Shown piece by piece: positions 8,659 to 17,263 of a stretch of DNA of 64,000 bases. Every line of letters starts with the position of its first letter. Position 1 is the first letter of the stretch. This DNA is from Nocardioides sp. ChNu-153. Lineage in GTDB: Bacteria > Actinomycetota > Actinomycetes > Propionibacteriales > Nocardioidaceae. Under the pieces are notes generated by a model. The model searched no databases. It saw only the letters and a list, made by a program, of their open reading frames with translations, and was not told the origin of the DNA. Location: NCBI RefSeq assembly GCF_030466625.1, contig NZ_JADEVT010000001.1, positions 124,001-188,000 on the forward strand, in the 5' to 3' direction. The translations under genes were made by a program, and so were the position numbers.

Positions 8659-9453
8659 CTACGGCAGGTCGCGGGTCGCGGCGGCGAGGTGCGCCCGGGC
8701 GTCGCCGAGCGAGGGGCCGTACCAGGTGAGCAGGCGCCCGCTGACGAGCCGCGTCGGCGTGCGGGTGAACGCCTCGGGGCCGTCGGCGGCGGTGAAGACG
8801 TACGGCTCGTCCGGCAGCAGCACGAGGTCGGCGCCGCCGGCGTCGAGGTCGGCGGCCTCGGCCCGGGGGTAGCGGCCGGTCGCCGGGTCGCCGCCCGTCA
8901 CCTCGAGCCCGACGCGGCGCAGCAGGTCGGCCGTGAAGGTGGCGGGACCGACGACCATCCACGGGTCGCGCCAGACGGGTACGACGACCCGCCCCCGCAC
9001 GGCGGGCACCGGTCCGCACCACTCCGCCCGCGCCCGGGTCAACCACGACGGGCGGGCCCAGCCCAGCGCGTCGAGCAGCCGCTCCATCGAGCCGACGGCC
9101 CCGGGCACGTCGACGACGTCCGTCACCCACACGGCCACGCCGGCCTCGCGCAGGCGCCGCACGTCGAGCTCCCGGTTCTCCTCCTTGTTCGCCACGACGA
9201 CGTCGGGGGCGAGGTCGACGATGCGCCGCACGTCGGGGTTCTTGGTGCCGCGCACCCGCGCGAGGCCGGGGTCGTCGGCGAGGTCGGCCGGGTGCGTGCA
9301 CCAGTCGGTGACGCCGACCAGCGCGTCGCGGCGCACGTCGGCGAGGGCCTCCGTCAGCGAGGGCACCAGCGAGACGACGCGACCGACGCGCGCCGGCAGC
9401 GCGACCGCGACACCCAGGTCGTCGCGCACGTCGTCCCGCCCGTCCCCGCTCAC
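8659..9453 (-). CDS. Helical-backbone metal receptor fold protein, no signal peptide
   Basis: A 264-residue protein related to BtuF/FecB-type binding proteins: VVSLVPSLTEAL at the N-terminus, RVRGTKNPDVRRIVDLAPDVVVANKEENR, and VWVTDVVDVPGAVGSMERLL leading into the long connecting helix. Unlike transporter-associated members it has no signal peptide or lipobox, so it is predicted to be cytoplasmic, and no permease or ATPase is adjacent. Similar stand-alone proteins exist in actinobacteria without an assigned ligand (cobalamin and iron chelates are the family's usual ligands). GTG start at 9453. Confidence 0.75.
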   Translation of the reverse strand: MSGDGRDDVRDDLGVAVALPARVGRVVSLVPSLTEALADVRRDALVGVTDWCTHPADLADDPGLARVRGTKNPDVRRIVDLAPDVVVANKEENRELDVRRLREAGVAVWVTDVVDVPGAVGSMERLLDALGWARPSWLTRARAEWCGPVPAVRGRVVVPVWRDPWMVVGPATFTADLLRRVGLEVTGGDPATGRYPRAEAADLDAGGADLVLLPDEPYVFTAADGPEAFTRTPTRLVSGRLLTWYGPSLGDARAHLAAATRDLP

Positions 9454-9460
9454 GCGTCGA

Positions 9461-9781
9461 TCACTCGTTGGGCTCGTCGGCGACCTGGATGTCGAAGGAG
9501 ACGTCGTCGCCGTCGACCGCGGTGACCTCGACCCCCACGTCGATGGTGGTGTCGTCCTCCGCCGTCAGCACGCACGTCATGGTGGCGCCCTCCTCGGCCT
9601 CGAGGTCGTCGGGGCAGTCGACGTCCGCCGGCTCCTGCCCCACGACCTCGGTGAGCTGCTCGGTGATCTGGTCCTCCACGTCGTCCTGGGCGACCTGCGA
9701 GGAGCAGCCGCCCAGCAGCAGGGCCGCGACGACGGCGGCCGGGGCGAGGAGGGCGGTGCCCGTCGTGAGGGGGCTGCGCAT
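9461..9781 (-). CDS. DUF4333-type lipoprotein, single domain
   Basis: A 106-residue lipoprotein with a hydrophobic N-terminus and lipobox LLGGC (C26). The mature part has two cysteines (CPDDLEAEEGATMTC), followed by an acidic beta-rich region, the layout of DUF4333 proteins found on actinobacterial cell surfaces. Function unknown. The start is the ATG at 9781, which places the basic residue and hydrophobic core correctly. It ends 7 bp upstream of the receptor-fold gene start, so the two may be cotranscribed. Confidence 0.75.
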   Translation of the reverse strand: MRSPLTTGTALLAPAAVVAALLLGGCSSQVAQDDVEDQITEQLTEVVGQEPADVDCPDDLEAEEGATMTCVLTAEDDTTIDVGVEVTAVDGDDVSFDIQVADEPNE

Positions 9782-9897
9782 GGTGGTGCTCCGTTCGAGG
9801 TGGGGGAGGGGCCGCGGCCGGCCCGGGCGCGTCGTACCCCCGCAGGGGTCCTCCCAACCGCGGGCCGCCCTCCCGGCCGTCGACCGGGCGTCCCGCG

Positions 9898-10437
9898 CTA
9901 CTGCCCGCTCTCGCTCGCGGCCCGGTCGTCGATCTCGATCTCGAGGGTCACGGGGTCGGCGGGTCCGCTCTGGGCGGTGACCGCCAGGTCGGTCACGGTC
10001 GTCCCCGCGGTCTGCGCGCAGTAGACCCGGGCGCCCTCGTCGAGGTCGAGCTCGTCGAGACAGGTGACGTCGCCGGGGCTGCCCTCGGTGGTCATCTCCT
10101 GCGCCACGAGCGGGGTGAGCTGCTCGGCGGTCAGGAACGTGCGGGTCGGCTCGACGGTGAACTCGACGTCGGTGTCGACGACGGCCGTGACCACCACCTC
10201 GGCCTCCTGCGTGCGGTCGCCCAGCACGTAGGTGCACGTCGTCATCTCCTCGGCCTCGGCCGGCAGGGGCCCGCAGGAGATCTCGTCGGGGGCCGCGCCG
10301 CCGGTGCGCTCCAGCTCGGCCGCGACGGCGTCGCCCACCTGGGCGGCGTCGAAGTCGGGGAGCGTCTCGGAGCAGCCACCCAGCACGGCGGCGCCCGCCG
10401 CCAGACCGACCAGCAGCCCCACCCGCCCTCGGCGCAT
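9898..10437 (-). CDS. DUF4333-like lipoprotein with duplicated domain
   Basis: A 179-residue lipoprotein with lipobox LGGC (C22) and two tandem units that each carry a spaced cysteine pair: CGPLPAEAEEMTTC in the first and CLDELDLDEGARVYC in the second. Both resemble the single unit of the neighbouring 106-residue lipoprotein. It looks like a paralogue with an internal duplication, anchored to the outer face of the membrane. Function unknown. The ATG at 10437 is chosen over a start 14 codons upstream because it puts the signal peptide at the N-terminus. Confidence 0.7.
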   Translation of the reverse strand: MRRGRVGLLVGLAAGAAVLGGCSETLPDFDAAQVGDAVAAELERTGGAAPDEISCGPLPAEAEEMTTCTYVLGDRTQEAEVVVTAVVDTDVEFTVEPTRTFLTAEQLTPLVAQEMTTEGSPGDVTCLDELDLDEGARVYCAQTAGTTVTDLAVTAQSGPADPVTLEIEIDDRAASESGQ

Positions 10438-10516
10438 CGTCACTCCTCCGCGTCGTGGTCGGGCCCGGCGCCCGGCCACGTCGGGGACGACCCTCTCACG
10501 AGGCGTGCGCGGCCGT

Positions 10517-13500
10517 TCAGACGTTGCGGCGGTAGGCCCCGCCCACCTCGAAGAACGCCTCGGTCACCTGCTGCAGCGTGCAGACCCGCGCGGCGTCCAT
10601 GAGCACCGCGAAGACGTTCTCCCCCGAGGTGGCCGCGGCCTTGAGCCGCGCCAACGCGTCCTCGGCCTCGTCGCGGTGGGCCTCCTTGAAGGCGCGCAGC
10701 CGCCGCAGCTGCGCCTGCTTCTCGTCCTCGGTGGCGCGGGCCAGCTCGACCGTCTGCGGGGTGCCGCCGTCGGCGTCGGGACGGCGGAAGGTGTTGACGC
10801 CGATGATCGGCAGCGACCCGTCGTGCTTGCGGTGCTCGTAGAGCATCGACTCGTCCTGGATGCGTCCGCGCTGGTATCCGGTCTCCATCGCGCCGAGCAC
10901 GCCGCCCCGCTCGGAGATGCGGTCGAACTCCGCCAGCACGGCCTCCTCGACGAGGTCGGTCAGCTGGTCGATCACGTAGGAGCCCTGCAGCGGGTTCTCG
11001 TTCATCGCCAGGCCCCACTCGCGGTTGATGACGAGCTGGATCGCGAGCGCCCGGCGCACCGACTCCGTGCTGGGCGTCGTGACGGCCTCGTCGTACGCGT
11101 TCGTGTGCAGGGAGTTGGCGTTGTCGTAGATGGCGATGAGCGCCTGGAGCGTGGTGCGGATGTCGTTGAAGTCCATCTCCTGCGCGTGCAGCGAGCGGCC
11201 GGAGGTCTGCACGTGGTACTTCAGCTTCTGGCTGCGCTCGCCCGCGCCGTACCGCTCCTTCATCGCGACCGCCCAGATGCGGCGGGCGACGCGGCCGATC
11301 ACCGAGTACTCCGGGTCCATGCCGTTGGAGAAGAAGAACGACAGGTTGGGCGCGAAGGCGTCGACGTCCATGCCGCGGGCGAGGTAGCTCTCGACGTACG
11401 TGAAGCCGTTCGCGAGCGTGAAGGCGAGCTGGCTGATGGGGTTCGCCCCGGCCTCGGCGATGTGGTAGCCGGAGATGGAGACCGAGTAGAAGTTGCGCAC
11501 CTCGTTCTCGATGAACCACTGCTGGATGTCGCCCATCATCCGCAGGCTGAACTCGGTGGAGAACAGGCAGGTGTTCTGGCCCTGGTCCTCCTTGAGGATG
11601 TCGGCCTGCACGGTGCCGCGCACGCTGGACACGGCGTGCGCCGCCAGCAGCGCGCGCTCCTCGGCGCCCGGCTCGCGGCCCTCCCGCTCGCGGAAGGCGT
11701 CGACCTGCTGGTCGATGACGGTGTTGAGGAAGAACGCCAGCACCGTGGGGGCCGGGCCGTTGATCGTCATCGAGACGCTGGTGGTCGGGTCGGTGAGGTC
11801 GAAGCCGTCGTAGAGCACCCGCATGTCGTCGAGCGTCGCGACGCTGACACCGGACGTGCCGACCTTGCCGTAGATGTCGGGGCGCTCGTCGGGGTCGCGG
11901 CCGTAGAGGGTGACCGAGTCGAAGGCCGTCGACAGCCGGGTCGCCGGCTGGCCCTCGCTGAGGAGGCGGAAGCGGCGGTTCGTGCGCGCCGGGTCGCCCT
12001 CGCCGGCGAACATCCGGGCCGGGTCCTCGCCGTCGCGCTTGAACGGGAACACACCGGCGGTGAAGGGGAAGTGGCCGGGCAGGTTCTCCCGGCGCCAGAA
12101 GCGCACCAGCTCGCCGACCTCGTCGGTGCTCGGCAGCGCGACGCGGGGGATCTTGTTGCCCGACAGGGACTCGCGGGTCAGCTGCGTGACGATCTCGCGG
12201 TCCCGCACCCGCACGACCTGCTCGTCGCCCGAGTACGACGCGACGACCGCCGGCCACGCCTCGACCTGCTCGGCGACCTCGCGGGGCAGCTCGGTGCGGG
12301 CGTCGTCGAGCAGCGCGTCGACGTCGCCGGTGGAACGGTCCGCGGCGGTGAGCTCCGCGCGCACCTGCGCGAGCCGGTCGACGCGGCGGGCCGCGGCCAC
12401 GAGCGCGTCGGTGCGGGCGTGGTAGTCGCGCACGGTCGCGGAGATCTCGGCGAGGTAGCGCGTGCGGTCGGCGGGCAGCACCTGGCGGATGCGGGTGGAG
12501 CGCTTCGTGTCGACCGGGGCGAGCACCCCGTCGCCGGCGGGGAGGCCGTGGCCGACGAGCAGGTCGCGCAGGTGCTGGTAGAGCGCGGTGACGCCGTCGT
12601 CGTCGAAGGTGGCCGCCGAGGTGCCGAAGACCGGCATGTCGCCCGGCTGCGAGCCGAAGGCCTCGCGGTTGCGCACCAGCTGGCGTCCGACGTCGCGCAG
12701 CGCGTCCTCCGCGCCGCGCCGCTCGAACTTGTTGATGGCCACGGCGTCGGCGAAGTCGAGCATGTCGATCTTCTCGAGCTGGCTGGCGGCGCCGAACTCG
12801 GGCGTCATGACGTAGAGCGAGGCGTCGACGAACGGCACGACGGCGGCGTCGCCCTGGCCGATGCCGGGGGTCTCCACGACGACGAGGTCGAAGCCCGCCG
12901 CCCGCACGCAGGCGATGACGTCGGCGAGGTGGTCGGGCAGCTCGTGGGCGCCGCGGGTCGCGAGGCTGCGGAAGAAGACGCGGTCGCGGTCGAGGCCCGG
13001 CCCGGCGAGGTCGAGGCTGTTCATCCGGATGCGGTCGCCGAGCAGCGCGCCGCCGCCCTTGCGCCGCGTGGGATCGACGGCGATGACCGCGACCCGCAGT
13101 TTGTCCTGCTGGTCGACGCGCAGGCGGCGCAGGAGCTCGTCGGTGAGGCTCGACTTGCCCGAGCCGCCGGTGCCCGTGATGCCGAGGACGGGTACGGCGC
13201 GCCCCGCAACCGCCTCCCGCAGCCGGGTCAGCGTCGCCGCGTCGAGGCGGCCGGTCTCGGCGCCGGTGATGGCGCGGGCCAGCGCGCCGCGGTCGCCGGA
13301 GAGCACCGCGTCGACGTCGGCGGCGCCGACCTCCCACAGGTCGCGGTCGAGGGTGGCGACCACGCTGTTGATCATCCCCGCGAGGCCGAGGCGTTGGCCG
13401 TCCTCCGGGGAGAAGATGGTGACGCCGCTGCGCCGCAGCCGTGCGATCTCCTCGGCCACGATGACGCCGCCGCCCCCGCCGACGACCTGCACGTGCCCGG

Positions 13501-13792
13501 CGCCGCGCTCGGCGAGCAGCTGCACGAGGTACTCGAAGTACTCCACGTGCCCGCCCTGGTACGACGACACCGCCACGCCCTGCACGTCCTCCTCGATCGC
13601 CGTCTCGACGATCTCGGCGACGGAGCGGTTGTGCCCGAGGTGGACGACCTCGCAGCCCTGGGCCTGGAAGATCCGCCGCATGATGTTGATCGAGGCGTCG
13701 TGACCGTCGAAGAGGCTGCTCGCCGTCACCAGGCGCACCGGGTTCCGGGGCACGTGGAGGGCGGGGGCAGGAGCGGGAGCGGGGTCGGCCAC
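10517..13792 (-). CDS. icmF: Fused isobutyryl-CoA mutase (IcmF-type)
   Basis: A 1091-residue three-part protein. Residues about 15-150 form the adenosylcobalamin-binding domain with the base-off ligand H31 in DGHDASINIMRR; residues about 195-430 form a MeaB-like G-protein chaperone with P-loop GTGGSGKSS (near residue 210); residues about 540-1091 form the acyl-CoA mutase barrel (GVFPFKR, TLYGRDPDERPDIYGKVGTSG). This fusion order is diagnostic of IcmF, which interconverts isobutyryl-CoA and n-butyryl-CoA and carries its own GTPase for cofactor loading. Methylmalonyl-CoA mutase is excluded by the architecture, but some IcmF act on pivalyl- or isovaleryl-CoA, so the substrate remains open. GTG start at 13792; a double palindromic operator lies just upstream. 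Confidence 0.9.
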   Translation of the reverse strand: MADPAPAPAPALHVPRNPVRLVTASSLFDGHDASINIMRRIFQAQGCEVVHLGHNRSVAEIVETAIEEDVQGVAVSSYQGGHVEYFEYLVQLLAERGAGHVQVVGGGGGVIVAEEIARLRRSGVTIFSPEDGQRLGLAGMINSVVATLDRDLWEVGAADVDAVLSGDRGALARAITGAETGRLDAATLTRLREAVAGRAVPVLGITGTGGSGKSSLTDELLRRLRVDQQDKLRVAVIAVDPTRRKGGGALLGDRIRMNSLDLAGPGLDRDRVFFRSLATRGAHELPDHLADVIACVRAAGFDLVVVETPGIGQGDAAVVPFVDASLYVMTPEFGAASQLEKIDMLDFADAVAINKFERRGAEDALRDVGRQLVRNREAFGSQPGDMPVFGTSAATFDDDGVTALYQHLRDLLVGHGLPAGDGVLAPVDTKRSTRIRQVLPADRTRYLAEISATVRDYHARTDALVAAARRVDRLAQVRAELTAADRSTGDVDALLDDARTELPREVAEQVEAWPAVVASYSGDEQVVRVRDREIVTQLTRESLSGNKIPRVALPSTDEVGELVRFWRRENLPGHFPFTAGVFPFKRDGEDPARMFAGEGDPARTNRRFRLLSEGQPATRLSTAFDSVTLYGRDPDERPDIYGKVGTSGVSVATLDDMRVLYDGFDLTDPTTSVSMTINGPAPTVLAFFLNTVIDQQVDAFREREGREPGAEERALLAAHAVSSVRGTVQADILKEDQGQNTCLFSTEFSLRMMGDIQQWFIENEVRNFYSVSISGYHIAEAGANPISQLAFTLANGFTYVESYLARGMDVDAFAPNLSFFFSNGMDPEYSVIGRVARRIWAVAMKERYGAGERSQKLKYHVQTSGRSLHAQEMDFNDIRTTLQALIAIYDNANSLHTNAYDEAVTTPSTESVRRALAIQLVINREWGLAMNENPLQGSYVIDQLTDLVEEAVLAEFDRISERGGVLGAMETGYQRGRIQDESMLYEHRKHDGSLPIIGVNTFRRPDADGGTPQTVELARATEDEKQAQLRRLRAFKEAHRDEAEDALARLKAAATSGENVFAVLMDAARVCTLQQVTEAFFEVGGAYRRNV

Positions 13793-13812
13793 GGGTGCAC
13801 CTCGGGAGATAG

Positions 13813-13849
13813 TCGGACGTCCTACTAACCAGATACTAGGACGTCCTAG
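13813..13849 (-). promoter_or_regulatory. Double palindromic operator upstream of icmF
   Basis: CTAGGACGTCCTAG at 13836-13849 is a perfect 14-bp palindrome. TCGGACGTCCTA at 13813-13824 is the same core with one mismatch. The centres are 24 bp apart. The block is AT-richer than its surroundings and sits 20-57 bp from the icmF start, the usual place for a TetR-type repressor. The regulator is not encoded next door. Confidence 0.65.
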
Positions 13850-13934
13850 CAGTTCGCGCCACGGGTCCCCGGGCGTTCACCGGACCGTCGTCCCGGGGTC
13901 GGTCCGGGGTCGGCCCGGCGTGCCCGGCCCGGCC

Positions 13935-13940
13935 TAGGTT
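13935..13940 (+). promoter_or_regulatory. -10 element for leaderless mannosyltransferase mRNA
   Basis: TAGGTT ends 6 nt before the GTG at 13947, leaving no room for a ribosome binding site. Confidence 0.5.
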
Positions 13941-13946
13941 CCGCCT

Positions 13947-15392
13947 GTGCTGTCGCGAGGAGTGGTGGGCTCGGTGCTCGTCCTGCTGGGCGGCTTCGTG
14001 GTCTCCACCCTCCCCGCCTCCTCGCCCGTCATGGAGCTGGACCTGCTCGCCGGCCTGCGGAGCACCATGACCGGCCGGATGGTCGGTCTCGCCGTGGTGA
14101 TGGCCGGTCTCGGCCTGCTGGGCGCCGCCTGGCTCTCGCTGTGCCGCTCGGTGGTGCACGACGCGAGCGCCGAGGCGCTGGGGCACGTGCGGTGGTGCAC
14201 CTTCCTGTGGTGCGCGCCCCTGCTGCTCGCCCCGCCGCTGTTCAGCCGCGACGGCTGGTCCTACGCGGCGCAGGGGATGCTCACGCACGTCGACGCGTCG
14301 CCGTACTCCCACGGCCCGGCGGTGCTCGCCGGCTCCGTCGTCGAGGCGGTGGACCCGCGCTGGATGGGCACGGTGACGCCGTACGGGCCCCTGCCGCTCG
14401 CCATCGGCGACGTGGCCGCGGGGGTGACCGGCAACCCGTGGATGCTCGTCGTGGTGCACCGGGTCGCGGCGCTGGCCGGCCTGGCGATGCTGGCGTGGGC
14501 CGTGCCCCGCATGGCCCGCTGGACGGGCGTGAACCCGGCCCTGGCCACGGCGGTCGTCATCGCCTCGCCGCTCATGATGGCCAACGGCGCGGGCGGCCTG
14601 CACAACGACCTGCTGATGGTGGGCCTCATGGCCGCGGCCCTCGTGGTCGCCGCCGAGCGCTCCTGGGTGCTGGGCGCCGTGCTCGGCGGCCTCGCCGCCG
14701 CGGTCAAGGTGCCCGGCGGCCTCGTCTGCATCGCGGTCGCGCTCGTCGCCCTGCCCGCCGCCGCCTCGATGGGCCGGCGGCTGCGGCGCCTCGCGGCCGT
14801 CGGGGTGCTCTCGCTCGGCACCCTCGTCGCGCTCGGCCTGGTGTGGGGCGTCGGTCTCGGCTGGGTCGAGGCGCTCACCGTGCCCGGCAGCGTCAACACG
14901 CCCCTGTCGCTGCCCACGGTGGTCGGCGGCGTCCTCGACGACCTCGCCGGCCTGGCCGGCCTCGGCACCGATCCCGCCACGTTCCTCGAGCTCACCCGCC
15001 TCGCCGGCAACGTCCTCGCGGTCGGGTACGCCGGGTGGGTCGCCCTGCGCTGGCCGACCGGCGACCGCGCCCGGGCGGTCGCGGCGACGACGGCCGTCAT
15101 GGGCGTGCTCGTGCTGCTCAGCCCCGTGGTGCACCTGTGGTACTTCCTGTGGGTCGTGCCGTTCCTGGCCGCCCTGCGCCTGCACCGCCTCGGCGCGGTC
15201 GGGCTCGTCGCCGTGAGCGTCATCGGGGGCGTCGTCGCGCCGCTGGACTCGTCGCTGCACGGCGCCTACCTCGCCATCGTGATGGGCTCGATGATCGCGA
15301 CCGCGATCGTCGGCGTCCTCTTCCTCACGTCCCGGGCTCGTGACCGGGTCGAGCGCATCGTCGCCCCCGACTGGATCCCCGCGCCGCGCTGA
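13947..15392 (+). CDS. Polyprenol-phosphomannose-dependent alpha-1,6-mannosyltransferase, MptB-like
   Basis: A 481-residue polytopic protein with about a dozen membrane segments. FSRDGWSYAAQGML, with its aspartate in the first large outer loop, matches the GT-C catalytic region of MptA/MptB enzymes, and SPYSHGP and VTPYGPLPL follow as in that family. These enzymes extend the mannan core of lipomannan/lipoglycans on the outer face of the membrane using polyprenyl-phosphate-mannose. A glucosyl or other polyprenyl-sugar donor cannot be excluded. GTG start, probably leaderless. Confidence 0.78.
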   Translation: MLSRGVVGSVLVLLGGFVVSTLPASSPVMELDLLAGLRSTMTGRMVGLAVVMAGLGLLGAAWLSLCRSVVHDASAEALGHVRWCTFLWCAPLLLAPPLFSRDGWSYAAQGMLTHVDASPYSHGPAVLAGSVVEAVDPRWMGTVTPYGPLPLAIGDVAAGVTGNPWMLVVVHRVAALAGLAMLAWAVPRMARWTGVNPALATAVVIASPLMMANGAGGLHNDLLMVGLMAAALVVAAERSWVLGAVLGGLAAAVKVPGGLVCIAVALVALPAAASMGRRLRRLAAVGVLSLGTLVALGLVWGVGLGWVEALTVPGSVNTPLSLPTVVGGVLDDLAGLAGLGTDPATFLELTRLAGNVLAVGYAGWVALRWPTGDRARAVAATTAVMGVLVLLSPVVHLWYFLWVVPFLAALRLHRLGAVGLVAVSVIGGVVAPLDSSLHGAYLAIVMGSMIATAIVGVLFLTSRARDRVERIVAPDWIPAPR

Positions 15393-15393
15393 G

Positions 15394-15425
15394 CCCGGCA
15401 GCCCGGCAGCCCGGCAGCCCGGCGG
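15394..15425. repeat. 8-bp tandem repeat, four copies
   Basis: CCCGGCAG repeats three times, then once with a single change (CCCGGCGG), beginning two bases after the mannosyltransferase stop. The rest of the 204-bp gap before the kinase gene holds no recognisable element. Confidence 0.8.
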
Positions 15426-15596
15426 CGGGGCGGGCGACGCGGGCCCGCGCCTCACCCGTCCGGGCCGACCGGACCAGACAACGGTCCCGACCGCCCCGCC
15501 CGTTCGGACGAACCCGTCGCCGCGCGGCCCGCCCGGTGCCACGATGCCCGGGCAGGCCCACGGACGGCGGTCGACGGGCGGGAGGGAGGTGCGCGC

Positions 15597-17234
15597 ATGG
15601 ACCTGGCTGCGACCGGGCTGGCCCCCACGCGTCACCACGTCGCCGACCCCGTCACCGACCAGGTCGGGGCCATGACGGCCGCGGCGGTGGGCCTCGTCAC
15701 CGGGGCGCACGCCACGGTCCTCGTCGTGCTCGACGAGCACGGCGCCCGGGTGCTCGGGCGCGACGGGTCACCCCGGCCGGCCGAGGAGGCGCAGCTGCTC
15801 GCCGCGGTGCGCAGCGGGGCGCTGCCGGCCGGGGGGAGGGGACCGGGCGCCGGGGTGCTGCACGCGCTCGCCACCCGGGCGCAGCGCTGCTGGCTGTGGC
15901 TCGAGGGGGCGCCCGCGGTGGACCCGCCGCTCGACCGGTGCGCCGCCCTCGCCGGACGGGCGCTCGAGGTGGAGGCGGAGGCGCGCACCGTCACCGTCCG
16001 CGCCCACCTGGCCGGCGCCGCCCGCGACGTGGTGCGGGCGGCCGTCGCCTCCGACGCGCCGGCCGAGGTCGTCGTCGCCTCGGAGGCCGACATCCTCACC
16101 GGGCTGGGGGCACGGGCCATCAAGACCCGCATCTACGGCTCGACCGAGGGCATCGGCTCCTTCCACGCGCTGCCCGACGAGCTGCCCGGCCTGCCGGCCC
16201 CGCTCGCCGACGCCGTCCGCGTCGTGCTCCAGGGCTGCTGGGACCGCCAGGAGACGTGGAACGTGCGCGCCACCGAGGTCCGGGCCGGGCGGGCGCTGCC
16301 GCTCGGGGAGGAGCACCGCGACCTGCTCGCCGACTGGGTCGGCCTGCTCGCCGCGCGGGGCCTGGAGGACGTGCTGCTGGTGCCGATGGGTGCCGGCGCC
16401 GCCTGCGTCGGTCTGGTCGGGCTGTTCCGCGCGGCCGACGACCCCGCCTGGTCGGGGGCCGACCGCTCGGCCGCCCTCGACATCGGCCACGACCTGGGCC
16501 GGGCCGTGGCGACCGTCCGCGCCCGGGAGTCCGAGCGCCGGGCGCTGGCCGAGCTGCGCGAGGTCGACCGCTACCGCAGCCGGCTCGTGGCGACGCTGGC
16601 CCACGAGCTGCGCACCCCGCTCGCGACCATCACCGCGGCGCTCGAGCTGATGGGCCCGCCCCGCACCCCGGACGACCTCGACGCCGCGGCGTACATCGGA
16701 CGGGCGGCCGGCTCCATCCGCGCGCTCGTCGACGGGCTCCTCGTCGTGGGGCGGGCCGACGGCCCGCCCGCCGCGCCGCTGGTGCCCGCCGACCTCGTGC
16801 CGGTGGTGTGCGGCGCCGTGGACGACGTGCGGATGACCGCCGCGGCGAGGGGCGTGCGCGTGGGGCTCACCACCGTCGAGGCGGCCCGGGTGGCGGCGGA
16901 CCCCGGCGAGCTGGCGCTGCTCGTGTCCAACCTGGTGGCGAACGCGGTGAAGTACACCCCCGCCGGCGGCTGGGTCGCCGTGCGGCTGGAGTCCGGCGAC
17001 GGTGTCGCCCGGCTCGTCGTGGAGGACTCCGGCATCGGCATCGCCGCGCACGACGTGCCGCACGTGTTCGCCGAGTTCTTCCGCTCCAGCGACCCGGACG
17101 CCGCCGCGCAGCCGGGCTCCGGGCTGGGGCTGGCCGTCGTGCGCAGCGTCGCCGAGCGCGCGGGCGGCCACGTCGCGGTCGCCTCCGAGCTCGGCGTGGG
17201 CTCGCAGTTCACGGTCGAGCTGCCGACCGCCTGA
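15597..17234 (+). CDS. Orphan GAF-type sensor histidine kinase
   Basis: A 545-residue soluble histidine kinase without transmembrane segments. The C-terminal half is canonical: H-box LAHELRTPL with the phospho-accepting H336, N-box NLVANAVKYTP, G1 DSGIGI, and G2 GSGLGLAVVRSV. The N-terminal 310 residues are two weakly conserved GAF-like sensor regions that could bind a small ligand or chromophore. No response regulator is adjacent. Strong ribosome binding site (GGAGGGAGGT) precedes the ATG at 15597. It ends 29 bp from a convergent gene. Confidence 0.85.
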   Translation: MDLAATGLAPTRHHVADPVTDQVGAMTAAAVGLVTGAHATVLVVLDEHGARVLGRDGSPRPAEEAQLLAAVRSGALPAGGRGPGAGVLHALATRAQRCWLWLEGAPAVDPPLDRCAALAGRALEVEAEARTVTVRAHLAGAARDVVRAAVASDAPAEVVVASEADILTGLGARAIKTRIYGSTEGIGSFHALPDELPGLPAPLADAVRVVLQGCWDRQETWNVRATEVRAGRALPLGEEHRDLLADWVGLLAARGLEDVLLVPMGAGAACVGLVGLFRAADDPAWSGADRSAALDIGHDLGRAVATVRARESERRALAELREVDRYRSRLVATLAHELRTPLATITAALELMGPPRTPDDLDAAAYIGRAAGSIRALVDGLLVVGRADGPPAAPLVPADLVPVVCGAVDDVRMTAAARGVRVGLTTVEAARVAADPGELALLVSNLVANAVKYTPAGGWVAVRLESGDGVARLVVEDSGIGIAAHDVPHVFAEFFRSSDPDAAAQPGSGLGLAVVRSVAERAGGHVAVASELGVGSQFTVELPTA

Positions 17235-17263
17235 CCCGGACGTCCCACGAGGGGCCGGTGCGC

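Noticed and set aside
10232..13828. 1198-residue open frame on the plus strand
   Set aside because: It is an antisense shadow of icmF with arginine/valine/histidine-rich translation and no conserved motif.
13836..13849. Palindrome as a terminator for icmF or for the mannosyltransferase
   Set aside because: It is upstream of both divergent starts, AT-richer than terminators here, and has a near copy 24 bp away, which fits an operator better.
15394..15425. CRISPR array
   Set aside because: Units are 8 bp, contiguous, without spacers, and no cas genes are present. The 12- and 15-bp repeats elsewhere are tandem and unspaced too.
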